A DNA stretch of 64,000 nt, from NCBI RefSeq assembly GCF_000004195.4, contig NC_030677.2, positions 45,757,142 to 45,821,141 on the forward strand, given 5' to 3'. Positions 1 through 12,275 of this stretch are shown piece by piece. Made by a program: the position numbers and the translations under genes. The notes beneath the pieces are model-generated. The model made no database searches and was not told the DNA's origin. It was given only the letters and a program-made list of their open reading frames with translations. This DNA is from Xenopus tropicalis (lineage: Eukaryota; Chordata; Amphibia; Anura; Pipidae). Numbering within the stretch: the first letter of the stretch is position 1; every line of letters starts with the position of its first letter.

Positions 1-162
1 AGGTTAATTAGATCTTAGGATCAAGAACGAGGTACTATTTTATTATTTCAACGAAAAAGAAAATCATTTATAAGTATTTGAATGATTTAATTAAAATGGA
101 GTCTAGGGGAGATGGCCTTCCCTTAATTTGGAGCTTTCTGGATAAGGTTTCTCATACCTATA
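1..162 (+). repeat. Palindromic ACAGGTATGGG repeat, partial
   Basis: Right-hand part of the repeat found complete at 24829-25152. It shares the GTACTxTTTTATTATT block, the AAAATGGAGTCTA-GGGAGATGGCC block and GAGCTTTCTGGATAA. The left part is beyond the window edge. Confidence 0.75.
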
Positions 163-1814
163 ATTGTAAAACAATATTAGAGCTCCATTATGTTTTTCTG
201 TCTCCCCCAGGGATGCTGGGATTCTGGTCCAAGCCTATACCCTAAAACCACTTGTATTTATGGTTATTTTGGTAATTTTAATATTTGCTTTCATAAATGC
301 TGAATTTCCATATGTAACATTTAAAAAAAAAACAAAACAGAAAAAGTAAAAAGCAGGAAAAGAAAACATATAAAAACATAAAAGCACAGATTTTGCATAT
401 CCATTGCTGATTCAGCACGCTAGTAATGGCCCTTATGGAAATGACTAAGTGAAGAATATGCCCAATGGTAAATTTCTCTCACTGAAATAAATGTTAAAAC
501 CCAGACAAGGTTATCCATTATCAGTGCCCTTAGCTATGGGTAGATCAATGAATACATCTAGGCTCTGGCTATAAATGGTCAGCTATTATTTTCTATAAGA
601 ACATGTCACAATAAATCACTATTTGCCATAATCCATGTAAACCACATGTCAGTTTGTACTTTGTACCTAAACATGTTTTATTGATTGAGGATACTGAATT
701 TCAAAGGCACTACTATGGGCTAATGGTTACACTTTTTCCCTGTGATGCTGCTAAAACCATCAGCCTTGCAAATAAACTATAAAAAGGAAACTTGAGAGGG
801 ATGTTCTTCAAAGCTCTGGGAAGAAAAAAAAAAAATCTAAATAAATAAAATTCTTTGTTGTAAATGCTTATGACTGCCAATAGAGACGGCAAATGTATGC
901 AAGAGGCTAAACGAACAATGAAGAATCAAGGAGGAAGAGAAATAAAACAAGGGTATATGTAAATGGGGAGTAATGCCTCATATACAATATTCTGTTACAA
1001 TGCCGGGCTGATTAGGAATTGATCAACACTGCCAAAAATTCCCGGTGTTTCTCATTTGATTTCATCATTTGCAACAATCACAAGGAACACTTTTTTTTTT
1101 GTATCCCTCGAGAATGAAGAGTTCTATAATTTTCATCAGAAGGATCCTCCAGTCAGCTATCTGCACTATTGCATATGATTTATCCTGTCATTAGCTTGAG
1201 AAATAGGTCCTTCAGCCTTCTCCTCTATTATCGTGGAATGGAAAGATGAGCATTAGAATATTTATGACTGTGTATGAGCGAGCCGCACAAACACCTGTCA
1301 CTGTCTACAACTCTCCCCAGAAAGCGGCTCTCCAGCTCATCCACCTTATCATTACAACTAACCACCTTGTTTATTCAATTAGACAAATAGAGCTTTGGAT
1401 GTTACCGCTTGCCTAACAGTGCTGTTCAATGCAACTCAAATCTGTTAGACTTGTTCACCTTGGGACTCAGGGCAGAAAATTCATATCAATCATACTTACA
1501 TAGTCTCTTTACCTTTTAAAGCTGCAATACCTGCACAGTAACTATTCCTTCTAGAAACAATCAAAATGACTCCCTTTGAGCTGCAAATGCTTAAACAAAC
1601 CATCAAAGATCAAATGGTAGACAAAACAGGTACATGTTAGACACATGTGAAAAGCAGCAACGGCATCTTACTGACTATAGTGCACTGTCTCTGTTGTTGC
1701 ATTCAATTCAGTATCCAGTTCAGCAAGTGTTAATATAAACTTACTTGCACTGAAACATGAGCTCTTCCGTAAGCATCTTATTTCATTTTTCTAAATATTA
1801 ACTACATTAAAATG

Positions 1815-1862
1815 CAGGTGTGGGATCTGTTATCCAGGGGTCTTTATGTAATTTGGATCTCC
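1815..1862 (+). repeat. Palindromic ACAGGTATGGG repeat, 5' fragment
   Basis: Only the terminus is present: CAGGTGTGGGATCTGTTATC followed by a shortened TCTTTxTGTAATTTGGATCTCC block. Confidence 0.7.
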
Positions 1863-1947
1863 GCTGCAAAAACCGCAACTTCTTAGAAACACAATAGAAT
1901 TTCTTGTCCAACAACATGGACATATGGTAGTTTAATTAACATAAAGT

Positions 1948-2236
1948 ACAGGTATGGGACCTGTTATCCAGAATGCTCAGCATCTGGAGTTTTCAGGATA
2001 AGGGATCTTTCTGTTAACTGGATCTCCATACCTCAAATCTACCTCAAATCATTAAAACATTAAATAAACCCAATATGTTAGTTGGAATCAAGTACACGGT
2101 ACTGTTTTATTATTACAGAAAATCTTTTCTAAAAATGTGAATTATTTGATTAAAGTGGAGTCTATGGGAGATGGCCCTCCCATAATTTTGAGCTTTCTGG
2201 TTAATAGGACTCCAGAAAACGGATCCTATACATATA
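1948..2236 (+). repeat. Palindromic ACAGGTATGGG repeat, near-complete
   Basis: Starts ACAGGTATGGGACCTGTTAT and ends in a diverged GGATCCTATACATATA. Internal blocks (GGATCTCCATACCT, CAAGTACACGGTACTG, GGAGTCTATGGGAGATGGCC) match the copy at 24.8 kb. Confidence 0.8.
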
Positions 2237-2340
2237 CAAAATAAATACTGTAGGTCAAAAAAATTAGGATTTGTTTACTTAAACAGGATAGCATGGGAAA
2301 TGGTACTGACGTATTTAAGGAGCTTTTTTAGTTAACAGAT

Positions 2341-2611
2341 ACAGGTATGGGACCTGTTATTCAGAATGCTCGGGACCAAGGGTATTCTGGATAAGGGGTC
2401 TTTCTGTAATTTGGATCTCCATACCTTAAGTCTACTAAAAAAACAACAAAACATTAATTAAACCCCATATGATTGTTTTACATCCAATAAGGATTATTTA
2501 TATCTTTTCAATCAATTACAAGTACAGTTTTATTATTACAGAGAAAAAGGAAATCAGTTTTAAAATTCTGAATTATTTGATTAAAATGATTTAAGGGATC
2601 CCATGCCTGTA
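2341..2611 (+). repeat. Palindromic ACAGGTATGGG repeat, internally deleted
   Basis: Begins ACAGGTATGGGACCTGTTAT and ends GGATCCCATGCCTGTA, so both inverted ends are present. It lacks the GGAGTCTATGGGAGATGGCC block before the right end. Confidence 0.8.
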
Positions 2612-2635
2612 TCTGCTATAATAGATTTCATAGTT

Positions 2636-2899
2636 GTGTGGGATCCCTTATTCGGAAATCTGTTATCCAGAGAGCTCTGAATTCTGGGAAAGCCATCTAT
2701 CTTATTGTCCATTTTAAGTAAATAATTCTAATACTTCACAAACATTTTCCTTTATCTTTGTAACAATAAAACAGTACCTTGTACTTGATGGTAACTGACC
2801 TGCCTGAATGCATATTGGTGGCAAATAATCCTACTGGGTATATTTCATGTTAAAATTATTTTAGCAGACTTAAGGTATGGAGACCCAAATCATCTGGCC
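2636..2899 (-). repeat. Palindromic ACAGGTATGGG repeat, inverted copy
   Basis: Reads as the reverse complement of its neighbours: GTGTGGGATCCCTTATTCGG, then AATAAAACAGTACCTTGTAC and CTTAAGGTATGGAGACCCAAAT. Together with the copy at 2341-2611 it makes a head-to-head pair. Confidence 0.75.
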
Positions 2900-3387
2900 A
2901 AGCACTCCACCAGTGCCAAGCATTACCAGAGTAGACGCTATATCTGTATTATTTGATATTTTGGAACACAATAGTATACTGCTATAGAAAGCTATATGAG
3001 AATTATACTTTAAGCATTGTCACTTTTTAAAATAATTTCTAACCACAACCAACAAATATTATTTGATAAAGAATGGCTGGACTGTCCTTGGTGACAGAAA
3101 GAAAGTAGAGAAAGATGCTGTTGACAGGAAATTAATGGCAGCCATTGTTTGCCACTCACATTGCATCTTTCTATGTTCTGGAGTAATTTTGATCAAGGTT
3201 AGGCATTAGAAATTGAGAAAGAACTTTAGAGGAGTAATACCACAGCTTCATTAGCTACTGTGCTTCAACCATTTAGCCTTGACACTGAGCTCAAAAGGCT
3301 TTGACAGATAACCCATTGATGTCAAATACTATATGGTGATGCAGAATGAACCAAGACGTAAAAACAGAAAATAAGTCAAACTTTTAC

Positions 3388-3531
3388 CATTCTGGACATC
3401 CAGAACATGATGTTTATCAAGAGTCCATCCACCCATATTTGAGGCGTCTAGCTCATATCCTTGCAAAACAGCAGTCCTCTTTTCCCATAGCGTTAGGTCA
3501 AGACAGGATTCATATTCATATCCAACTGACA
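3388..3531 (-). CDS. tenm3: tenm3 exon: FN-plug end to NHL propeller start
   Basis: 144-bp exon, acceptor TTTGTTTTGCAG, donor GTAAAA. It completes Val and encodes [18 protein letters not shown], then [17 protein letters not shown] and [12 protein letters not shown], with the last Gly codon split after its first base. The following residues (start of the NHL propeller) would come from an exon below position 1; I found no matching exon in 1-3387. The 67-aa open frame running past the donor (KSLTYFLF...) is intron. Confidence 0.97.
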
Positions 3532-6142
3532 CTGCAAAACAAAATGATATATTTTATAAATAAATAGGGTAAATATGATTTACAATAACTCCCTCCTTAC
3601 AGAAGCTATGCTCAGCAGTAAGCATTATCCTTCAATTGCATAATGATCAGTTGTGTAATGCTTACATGCTTATCAGCATATTATGTACTATACTAGAATG
3701 CTCCTTGGAAATGTAATAAAATATAACAGGGTGAGGTTAATGCATGGCATGGCGTTATATTATCTTCTAGATAGATTATAGATGGATTAATTGAAACAGG
3801 CAGCATGGTGGCAAAAAGAGTAGCATTGCTTATTGACAGTGCTGGGGTATATAATTAATTCTGTCTAAGGTTATAAGTATAAAAAGTTTTTATGTTCTCC
3901 CTGTGCTTAGGTACTCCAGTTACCTATGGGTACTTGGGTTTCCTCTCCACTACAAAAACATACAGGCAGATTAATTGGCTCCAGATAAAATTAACTACCG
4001 TAGAAATGTGTGTGAGAGAGTTAGATTGTAAGATCCACTGGGACATAATGTGAATGATGTATAATCTCTGCAAAGTGCTGCAGAATAAAGGATACATGAA
4101 TAAAGGATAAAAAAATAACATTTTGATATACAAAATACTGTGCCAACCTATTTGACCAGAAATGACACAGGTCAAGCAGTAGCATAGTGTGGTTACACCA
4201 CTGAATTTTAACAAATGGGTAAACCAATTTTAAGACTGGGTTTAGTGATGAAAGAATACTAACAATATTGATCTTAACACGAGTTCCACTAACTTAGGGA
4301 GTTGGCAGAGCAATAGAATACGACAATAGAATAAGACAGACAATTTAACAGTAGCATGGTGTGCTTAATCTAATATGTGCTTTTTAGTTAAGTCATAAAA
4401 CATTTAAAAATCTTTACTCCCTTAAAAAGCCACTATTCCTCAAGGAACTACTTGAAGCCAGGTCATAGTAATAACTCAAATTCAATCTCAGTGCAATGGC
4501 TACCCCGTATTAATCATGTAGTATGGAATACCTGGAGTTAATGTGCAACATGGCAGGGTAACACATAGCAGCTAAGACTATTTATCACCCCATTTGCATT
4601 AGATAATGCCCTTTCTATCAATTTATAGCTAAGTGATTTCTACCATCCCTACACAGCTCAGTGGACTAAGTTGCTGCTTTTACAATAACTAATAAGCTGC
4701 GTATCGCCTTCTACACAAGAATCAGTCAATTTAATTAGCCTCCTCACAAAAAGATGGAATGTTATCATATTCTCTAAGGTGGTGTTAAGGAGGTGCTACT
4801 TTATTCAGACCACTGCAAATCACAACATTATGGCTAACATCCTAATTGATTGCATAATGGCGCACCAACCACGTCTGAATTCACATCTGAAAAGACAGCT
4901 TTAATATATAGGTGAAAGAAAGCATTCTTCAACTGCGCAGAAATTAAAAGATAATGATCTTTGACTGCAGTAAAAGTTCAGACGGGAAGCTTGACAAAAC
5001 CACCATATAAATACATAAGAATTAGCCCTCAACTTCAAGTTAAAAACATATTTTAAGCGACATTAAGTTTTAGCCAAACGCCAGCCCCTAGCTGCAAGCA
5101 GCATGATTTAATTTCCTTTGTTATGAGCTGGTATATAATTAACTGGGTTACAGTCTTGAATCTTCTGGCTATTAAACATATTCCAAATGATAAAACAGAC
5201 ATTAAAATACTGGTGAAAACAGAGATCACAGATAATATTATTTTAACACCTTATGCGATGAATTCCAGCTACCCAGCAGTGTTTTTTTTACATATTTCCC
5301 CAGTTACAGTATTTGATGAGCTGAGGCAGCTCTTCTACCTCACACCCCTGCTGCTTCTGCCTGGATGAACCGCACTGCTTCAGGACATTGGTTCTTCAGT
5401 GCTTTAAACAACAGTCACCTGGGGCAGCAGATTGTTGTTTAATGACAGGAACTGAGATTTCTTATCAAAGTACTGGCTCTAGTTCTGTATATTTTTGACA
5501 ACAGCGTTTGATGTTGTTCAATTACTGTTCAAGTTTGGAATTTTAACCAAAGCTAAAACGCATTCTACAAAAACACTACACTGGCCATAAAATCCTATGT
5601 TCGAGATGTCTGATATTTGAGGCTGGACAGAATTAAGCTGGAGACCAGCACCCAATCAGAGGAAAAAGGGTAAAGTCCAATCAGAGGATACATAAATCAT
5701 GGATGAAGGCCACTATAATATTTGAGGTTAAAACCAAAACAAGTCTAGGTTAGACCAATATCCAATCAATGGTTTAAATCAACCAACTTACACTAGAGTT
5801 TTACAACATTGGTTAAATTGGGCCAATGACCCACCTAAAAATTTTCTTAAAATGTTAACTCTGTGTGTGCATTCTATATACATTTCCTGTTGGCTGCAGA
5901 ATTATTTTGTAGGTGGCTTAATGCTCTATTGATATATTAAGTACTGAATGAGCATGTCTATGTGAACCTTTCATTAGCTGGGTGTACTGTAAATAAAAAA
6001 CGAGTACACACTCTGTATTATATAAAAGATAAATACTTTCGTTTTTTGGATGATTTTTCTAAGAAAGAAAGTCTTGTTTTACATGTCAGTCAAACACAAC
6101 ACAATATTTAAATGGATATTACTATATAAGCTTAATGCATAC
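3532..6142 (-). other. tenm3: tenm3 intron (2.6 kb)
   Basis: Contains one LINE 3'-end remnant near 3.9-4.1 kb. Around 5.65-5.83 kb, four CCAAT or ATTGG motifs occur within about 180 bp, with a repeated CCAATCAGAGG. No other gene seen. Confidence 0.85.
3908..4095 (+). repeat. LINE 3'-end remnant (L2/CR1-like)
   Basis: Contains in order GGGTACTTGGGTTTCCTC, AAAAACATACAGGCAGATTA-ATTGG, GATTGTAAGATCCACTGGG and CTCTGCAAAGTGCTGCAGAAT. I recognise this order as the 3' region of L2/CR1-like LINEs common in fish and frogs. Old and 5'-truncated; family name not certain. Confidence 0.6.
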
Positions 6143-6410
6143 CAACAGCTTCAGACAGCCCATAGACCTTCTGATTGTAGGCATCAGTCTTATCCCAAAT
6201 AAAAGTATATGAAAGGTTGGGTGATGCTGGGAACCATTTCTGGAAAAGTCTTCCAACTACAGCAACCATAAGATGAACCTTCATTAGATTGAAAGGTATT
6301 GTTGAGTGGGTCATTGTAATTTTTAGAACAGACTTATATCCTGCCGCTCTGGAACTTAAGTAAGATAATTTCAAGTCGGTTCCTGGGATTGCAGTTTCTT
6401 CATGAAGGAC
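6143..6410 (-). CDS. tenm3: tenm3 exon: FN-plug
   Basis: 268-bp exon, acceptor CTTTAG, donor GTATGC. It begins in phase 0 with [20 protein letters not shown] and continues [54 protein letters not shown] and YGLSEAV, leaving one base of a Val codon. All are diagnostic teneurin residues of the FN-plug/propeller junction. The upstream genomic context continues the frame poorly, which confirms the acceptor. Confidence 0.97.
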
Positions 6411-8348
6411 CTAAAGGCAGAACAAAATAATAATTAGAATGAGAGAACTAGGGGGAATGTGCTTTTTAAAACTATGTTTTTGGCACTTATTTAAAAAAAT
6501 CTATTCACTTTCAAACACTATAATAAGCTTCTCTGCCTCCCAGTGCTCTAAAATGAATGGCCCCATTCTCCCAGGGGCTATCCCCTGCTCAGGAGGCACT
6601 CGCACACAGTAATGACATCTTCTCACCATACTATTGAAAGTATAAAGGTGTCTAGGCTGTCCCCTAATATTGTTATGCCCCTGAGAGCTGACAATAGCAA
6701 AACCGCACTTTATTTACCTACAACTAACACCAAATACTGGGTTACAATTAAATATTGTATTTCTACCAGGAAATGCATAAAGGAACCACCTGTTAGATAA
6801 TGTATGGACTAATCTGAGAATGCACAGCAGGAAATGTACACTTCATCACAGCTTTGAAGGTTCAATGTTCAGTCTGTTTGTTGTGTGTGTGGTGTAGGCT
6901 GAGGCCTTGCGGGACTAACTTCATGTAATATTTAAACAATATCTTCAGTGTGAATTCTTTAATGAAGATTTCTTCTAATTATAAAGTACAAAGCACTATC
7001 TAACCTTTGGCAATGGAAACTGTGTGACTTATTCTTGCCAGTGATAAAGTTTAATAAAAAATGGGCATCGGTAGATGATATATAATTTCATTTTCCCTCT
7101 GCAATTTGGCTGTTGGACCTATCTGCACATTCTCTTATTTGGATTATTGTACATTATAGTAGATGAATGTTCCATGGTGTTTCGGTGATCTTGCTTTTGA
7201 TAGGTGGTACTATACTATATAGGGGTAAAGAGGTTGAAATCAGTTGGTTGCACCAGTATATAAATGTTCAACACAATAAAAAAATTATTATTAACCAAAG
7301 AAAAATAATTCTGACTGATTTAAATGTGTCTATTTAACAATATATGATAGTTCTGCTTTAAGCCTCAAATAAACAAAATATATTTAAAAAAAAACTGAAC
7401 TGAAGATTATAGGCTCTATAGTGGGGGGGGGGAGTTCTAAATTATAGGAAGAACATCCGTAGAATTATTGTGTGCAATGTGTTTTCAATAAAGTTTTGAT
7501 TGCTTTTACAGGGTGTGCCAGTCTATTTTTGTGTATATTATATTTGACTGTGCACCCCGCTATATACAATTTTTTTGCATTAGAGTGCAGGCAGACACAT
7601 CAAGGACTGATATATATATATATACATGCATATGTTCTCACAAACATTTTTTCACTGTTTTAGTTTAAATCATAACTTTGCTTTTTGAAAAATGTATACA
7701 AAAATATGTTTCCCAAGCTTAAATTTGATGCTTGGTGGTTACAACCACAAAGCCAAATTCTACCCTACTGTGCAAGGCTACATTTGGAGATTAGGTATAG
7801 TGGAGCAAAGCTGTTTTCGGAGGTCCCTTTGGTGTGGAATGGAGAAGGCTGTGTCTTCGAATTCACTAGAAAGGAATATTTCTTTAAAACCAGTTTAACA
7901 AAGAGTCTGTATTTAAATAATTTCAATATACTTTTTGATATTTTTTCTTCAGTAAAATTTCTCTTCCTCACCCCCATGATGCAATTAAAATGCCTTGTGC
8001 TGTTTTACCCTAACAAGAGCAGTTTGTGCATTTCTTCAATTTTCTTTAAACTATTTATAAAACGTGTTTTGACAAATGATTTTGTTATTTCTCAATTTTT
8101 ACCCATATGCTAACTTCTATTTCTTAAGACTTTCTATATTATTTTCAACAAAAATGTCAGCATTATAATATGTTCCCCAGCTAAATTTCATTAGTTCTTA
8201 TGGTACAAAAGAATAACTTTTTGCAAAAATGATTTGAATAATTCTACCCATTAGTAATTTTATTTATACTTATTTTAAAAGGCCAATAAAATAGAATTTC
8301 TGGAGTCTGATGGAATATCCAGTCAAACAGAACTATTTCAAATGGTTC

Positions 8349-8773
8349 TTAAAGGAACAGTAACACCAAAAAATGAAAGAGCTTTAAAGTAATAAAAATA
8401 TAATGCACTGTTGCCCTGCACTGGTAAAACTGGTGTTTGCGCTACAGTAACACTACTATAATTTATATAATAAGCTGCTGTGTAGCCACGGGGGCAGCCA
8501 TTCAAGCTGGAAAAAAGGAGAAAAGGCACAGGTTACATAGCAGATAACAGATAAGTTCTGTAGAATACAATAGTGTTTTATCTGTTATCTGCTATGTGCC
8601 TGTGCCTTTTCTCCTTTGAATGGCTGCCTCCATGGCTACATAGCAGCTTATTTATATAAATTATAGTAGACTTTCTGAAGTAAACTCACAACTTTTACCA
8701 GTGCAGGGCAGCAGCACATTATATTTTAGTTACATTTATACACTTTCATTTTTTGGTGTTACTGTTCCTTTAA
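8349..8773. mobile_element. T2-like (Kolobok) MITE
   Basis: 425 bp bounded by TTAA, beginning TTAAAGGAACAGTAACACC and ending with its exact reverse complement. The whole element folds back on itself: blocks such as GCACAGGTTACATAGCAGAT recur inverted at 8590-8625. TTAA target site plus TTAAAGG ends fits the T2 family described from Xenopus. No transposase. The minus-strand open frames over it are by-products. Confidence 0.88.
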
Positions 8774-8947
8774 TCATTAAGTAGGCAATCACCAAGTAGG
8801 CAATGACCATCAAAGTGAATTGAAAAAGAATATGTTCCACTTTTAAACCACCATTAAGCCCACCATTAAACCAGTAACATTTATATAATGATAACCGGAT
8901 CCATTTAAGAAAAATGACTCCCCAATGGCAACTGTAACATATACTTT

Positions 8948-9069
8948 GGGGTCCATTTATTGTAGTGTGTAGCAACCAATCAGCAATTAGATTTGAACAT
9001 TCACCTACAAGTTAGAAAATAAAAACAAATATTTGATTGTTGGCTTACACACCATAATAAATATGCCCC
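8948..9069. mobile_element. Small MITE, 122 bp
   Basis: Imperfect inverted ends (GGGGTCCATTTATTGTAGTG against GGGGCATATTTATTATGGTG reading inward) enclose a further inverted pair AGCAACCAATCA / TGATTGTTGGCT-like. No coding capacity; family not known to me. Confidence 0.6.
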
Positions 9070-10311
9070 TTCCTATTTTGTATTATATATAGCCTCTGAT
9101 TACTTATTCAGATTCATAAATAAATTGGTATAACTCATTGTAAAGTATGTCGACGGTTTTAGCTAACTGAACAGCATATACACCCTGTAAAAAAGTCAGA
9201 TTTGATGAGGTTCCAGTGAATGTAATATATTTGTTTTCTATATTATCAAACGCACTTGGTCTCTTATTGCCTTTCTTTTCATGAACAGGACACATAAAAA
9301 CTCCCACGAATTGCATGCTCTGCTATTGCTGCTCTGTTGCAAAGTGGTTGGCTTTTCCAAATGGGAAACTGACAGACATTTTAAGTACAGTTTGATGATT
9401 GAAAGCCCTGTGCAGTCATTAGTCATGGAGATTTCAGATTTTTACGTACTCAGATCTGGCAACTAAACCAAGCACCTTTATTTCACTTCAGCCCTCAATG
9501 ACAGGATTACAGTCTATAATAAGATCCCTACACAAAGAAGGCTAGCTTTTATTGTTGCTAAGCCACCAAGCTCTGCTCATTTGATATGCATAGCCAACTG
9601 CAGAACATAAGAATTCGGAGGGTTCCCATGGGAGCAGCTGCAAGCATTCCTTTTTATTGGAATATTTTGGCAAAGGGACTCTGCTTGCCTACATCATTCT
9701 CACATTTTATTTCCACGCATTTTCAGTTGTCGGGTTTTCATCTCATTGTCAGAATTTAAATAAAACAGCTGTCTGTTATGTTAAGATTCTTCATATTATT
9801 GTCTGAAGAAAATATAAGAACGGGATAATCCCTCGGTTCTTTTTTTTATAGTTTTTGGAAAGGCTGCATATGAAATTGACAAATAGTAGGGATGTGAAAC
9901 CTAAAGTCCACTATGTACAGCGTAACTGCCATGCCCAGCATCGTTTTACAAGCAGTTGCTTTTGGTAATGTAGGGAGCTGTCGCTCACAATTACATGAGG
10001 GCTGCATGTGGTATATTGTCATAGTTATAGCTATTGTTAGGTTAGAGTGTATTTGTGCATTTGTATACATATAGTCCCTGTGGTTAAAAGAAACAAATAA
10101 ACAGAAGAAAAATTATTTACATAGTTACACAGTTAATTTGGATTGAATAAAAAATGTAATTCTAGTTAAACAATACATTCACATCAGATGTCATATACTG
10201 AGAAGGTTGAGTCCCAGTACATGACAGTATATGACATATAAGTCAGTAAATTTGGGGTAGATATGACGAAGATAAATACATTTCATTCACATGAATTTTA
10301 AATTCAAGTAC

Positions 10312-10573
10312 CTGTGTCTCTGGAATTATGGGGCTGTCCTCAGGGGAGGTTCGGAAAAATGTTGACAAAGGAGAAGAGACAATGACAGGGTTTGGTCTAA
10401 CAAAGCCACTCAGGTCACAACTAGGGATGTCATTCTCTTCTTTCTTCATCACTAAGGTATCCATGACATAAAAGACATTCCAGGCAATCCACACAGTGTG
10501 ATACTGTGTTAGAAATGGCGACCTTTCAAACACCAGTGTCAGGGATGCACCTCCGTTTGCTACCAGATCAAAC
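10312..10573 (-). CDS. tenm3: tenm3 exon: transthyretin-like domain end and FN-plug start
   Basis: 262-bp exon, acceptor TTTCCTCCTAAG, donor GTACTT. It completes the split Met and continues [20 protein letters not shown], then [40 protein letters not shown] and DSPIIPETQ, ending on a full codon. This finishes the transthyretin-like fold and leads into the FN-plug, the plug that closes the bottom of the YD barrel in teneurins. The acceptor tract is purine-interrupted (CTCCTAAG). Confidence 0.96.
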
Positions 10574-10822
10574 CTTAGGAGGAAAGTTAGAAGAAAGTTT
10601 TGTACTACTGATATGCTAATTCAACACTCAAACTGCCAATACAGTAGAATATAAAGGCTCATTAATGAACATAAGCACAAAGAGCAAAAACCACGTATGA
10701 TCTTGTTAGATTTTTGCCAAGGTTACTGACCACCACTATGTCAATTCTACATTAAGTTCTTTTGGCCTTGGTGGTTCTGTTTGCACATGACAGAGAACGG
10801 ATTCAAGTATTGTTTACAAAAA

Positions 10823-10933
10823 GTATTCACTCAGCAGGAGGGTTCTGTATTTGGTCCACTTTTATATAATTTGTTCATTAATCACTTGGAGGGCATTGAC
10901 AACAATCTATCTATGGTTGTAAAAACTTTTTGA
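10823..10933 (+). pseudogene. Reverse transcriptase fragment of a non-LTR retrotransposon
   Basis: The plus frame reads VFTQQEGSVFGPLLYNLFIN then HLEGIDNN before a stop at 10931. QxGSVxGPLLxNxxIN is the conserved PQGSVLGPLLFNIFINDL block of LINE reverse transcriptases (CR1/L2/Rex-like). The YADD/FADD motif expected next is not readable, so this is a decayed fragment. An alternative is chance similarity, but a run of about 12 matching positions argues against it. Confidence 0.6.
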
Positions 10934-12028
10934 CCAATTAAATCTATCAATGATATTATATCCTTCCAGAGGGTTTTTTGACAAACCGGCAATAGGGGCA
11001 GGTAAGTGTTAGATGACATTCAAGGTAAGTTTAAATGCTTTGGATTTAAACTGTTGATGGAGAAGCAGCATAGAGTATTTGAGTTTAATAAGCAGAACTG
11101 TAGCAAGCAATGCCAGTCAGAAGCAGGAAGGACCAGCAAGATAATTGTTCTCTATTAAATTGGTATTGGATTCACAGGAAGAAAAGATATGTTTTCCCGT
11201 TTACTAAGCAATGGAAAGTCTCAGAATAGCAGTGTGATCTTGGTCTCCAGTATTCAAAAAGGTCATTACTGTAACCAAGAAAGCACAGAGAAGACACAGT
11301 TTATACAGGGTATGAAAGATCTTAGTTAATGGAGAAAAACAGGCAAAGCATGTATTGTTTACGCTGGAGAAGAGGCAATTAACCTTCTGACGTAGGGACG
11401 ACATGGTCAGCAGGGGAAGTAAGACTGCTGAAAATGTACTACTCTAGCCAGATTGCCGACAGGAAATAGTTGAAGGGGAAATATGTTCGCTGTTTAAATA
11501 CAATACAATAAAGTCACTGATGCCTTATTCACCAGTACCAATTTCCGAAGGAATCAAGTGCATCCCTTGACAATGAAAGATGGAGGTTTCATCTAAAGAT
11601 GTAAAACATGTTTTCTGTGTGCAAAGAACATTCCATATATACTTATCTTTCAAGATATTACTAATAGCTGTCACAGTCCTTTATTGCTCTTGGACATTCT
11701 ACCTAGACCCTTACTAAATACCTTTAGGATTATAGCTATCCTATCAGAGGCCCAAGACTGATTCTTGCATTAGATTTTCACGGCCTCCAACTTTCTCCAT
11801 AAACTCTCCAGACTTTTTTATATGACATAATATGTTAAATCAGAGGGAATCTAAAAAGGACATTTACAGCTAGTAGACGCTATAGAGATAATCTACCAAA
11901 CTGTATTAAAGGGAAAATTTGTGGATGATAACCGCTACTCATAAATGTGATATTTTTCCTTAAGTCTTTAATCTTTTGCAATTCCCATTTTCTCTTTTAG
12001 AAAGTCCTGACTTTTCCTTCTCTATCCT

Positions 12029-12048
12029 AATAGATAGATAGATAGATG
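12029..12048. repeat. GATA microsatellite
   Basis: About four to five tandem GATA units. Confidence 0.8.
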
Positions 12049-12275
12049 ACTTTCTGTCATTTAGGGCATTCAGACAACTTGAAAGCAATACTGATATGTT
12101 TCCAGATGTGACACATTATGAGGGTACTATGCATGTGACATTTCTGTAGGCAAATTAACAACTAAATGAGAGACTATAGCATACTGACCAAGCTGTAAAA
12201 AATGTAAAGATCACATTATCTCAGTAGCTAAAGACATAAATTAATCGAGATTCAATTATTCAGGCCAAAGCTTAC

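Larger units (their letters stand above)
1..3387 (-). other. tenm3: tenm3 intron (3' side, incomplete)
   Basis: Intron downstream of the last visible exon; its acceptor is outside the window. It is dense in copies of the palindromic ACAGGTATGGG repeat (listed separately). Between about 1120 and 1400 the sequence is less AT-rich and free of obvious repeats. No exon or RNA gene seen. Confidence 0.85.
6411..10311 (-). other. tenm3: tenm3 intron (3.9 kb)
   Basis: Carries a full T2-like MITE (8349-8773), a small 122-bp MITE (8948-9069) and a G(10) run near 7.42 kb. A 142-codon open frame on the plus strand at 7685-8113 has no recognisable domain and I do not call it a gene. Confidence 0.85.
10574..12275 (-). 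other. tenm3: tenm3 intron (1.7 kb)
   Basis: Holds a decayed reverse-transcriptase fragment on the plus strand (10823-10933) and a short GATA microsatellite near 12030. Nothing else recognised. Confidence 0.85.

Noticed and set aside
7685..8113. 142-codon plus-strand open frame
   Set aside because: Longest uninterrupted frame apart from 163 codons over an exon. No domain recognised, a second frame is open over the same bases, and the second half is low-complexity Phe/Leu/Lys from AT-rich DNA. A translated search would be needed to revive it.
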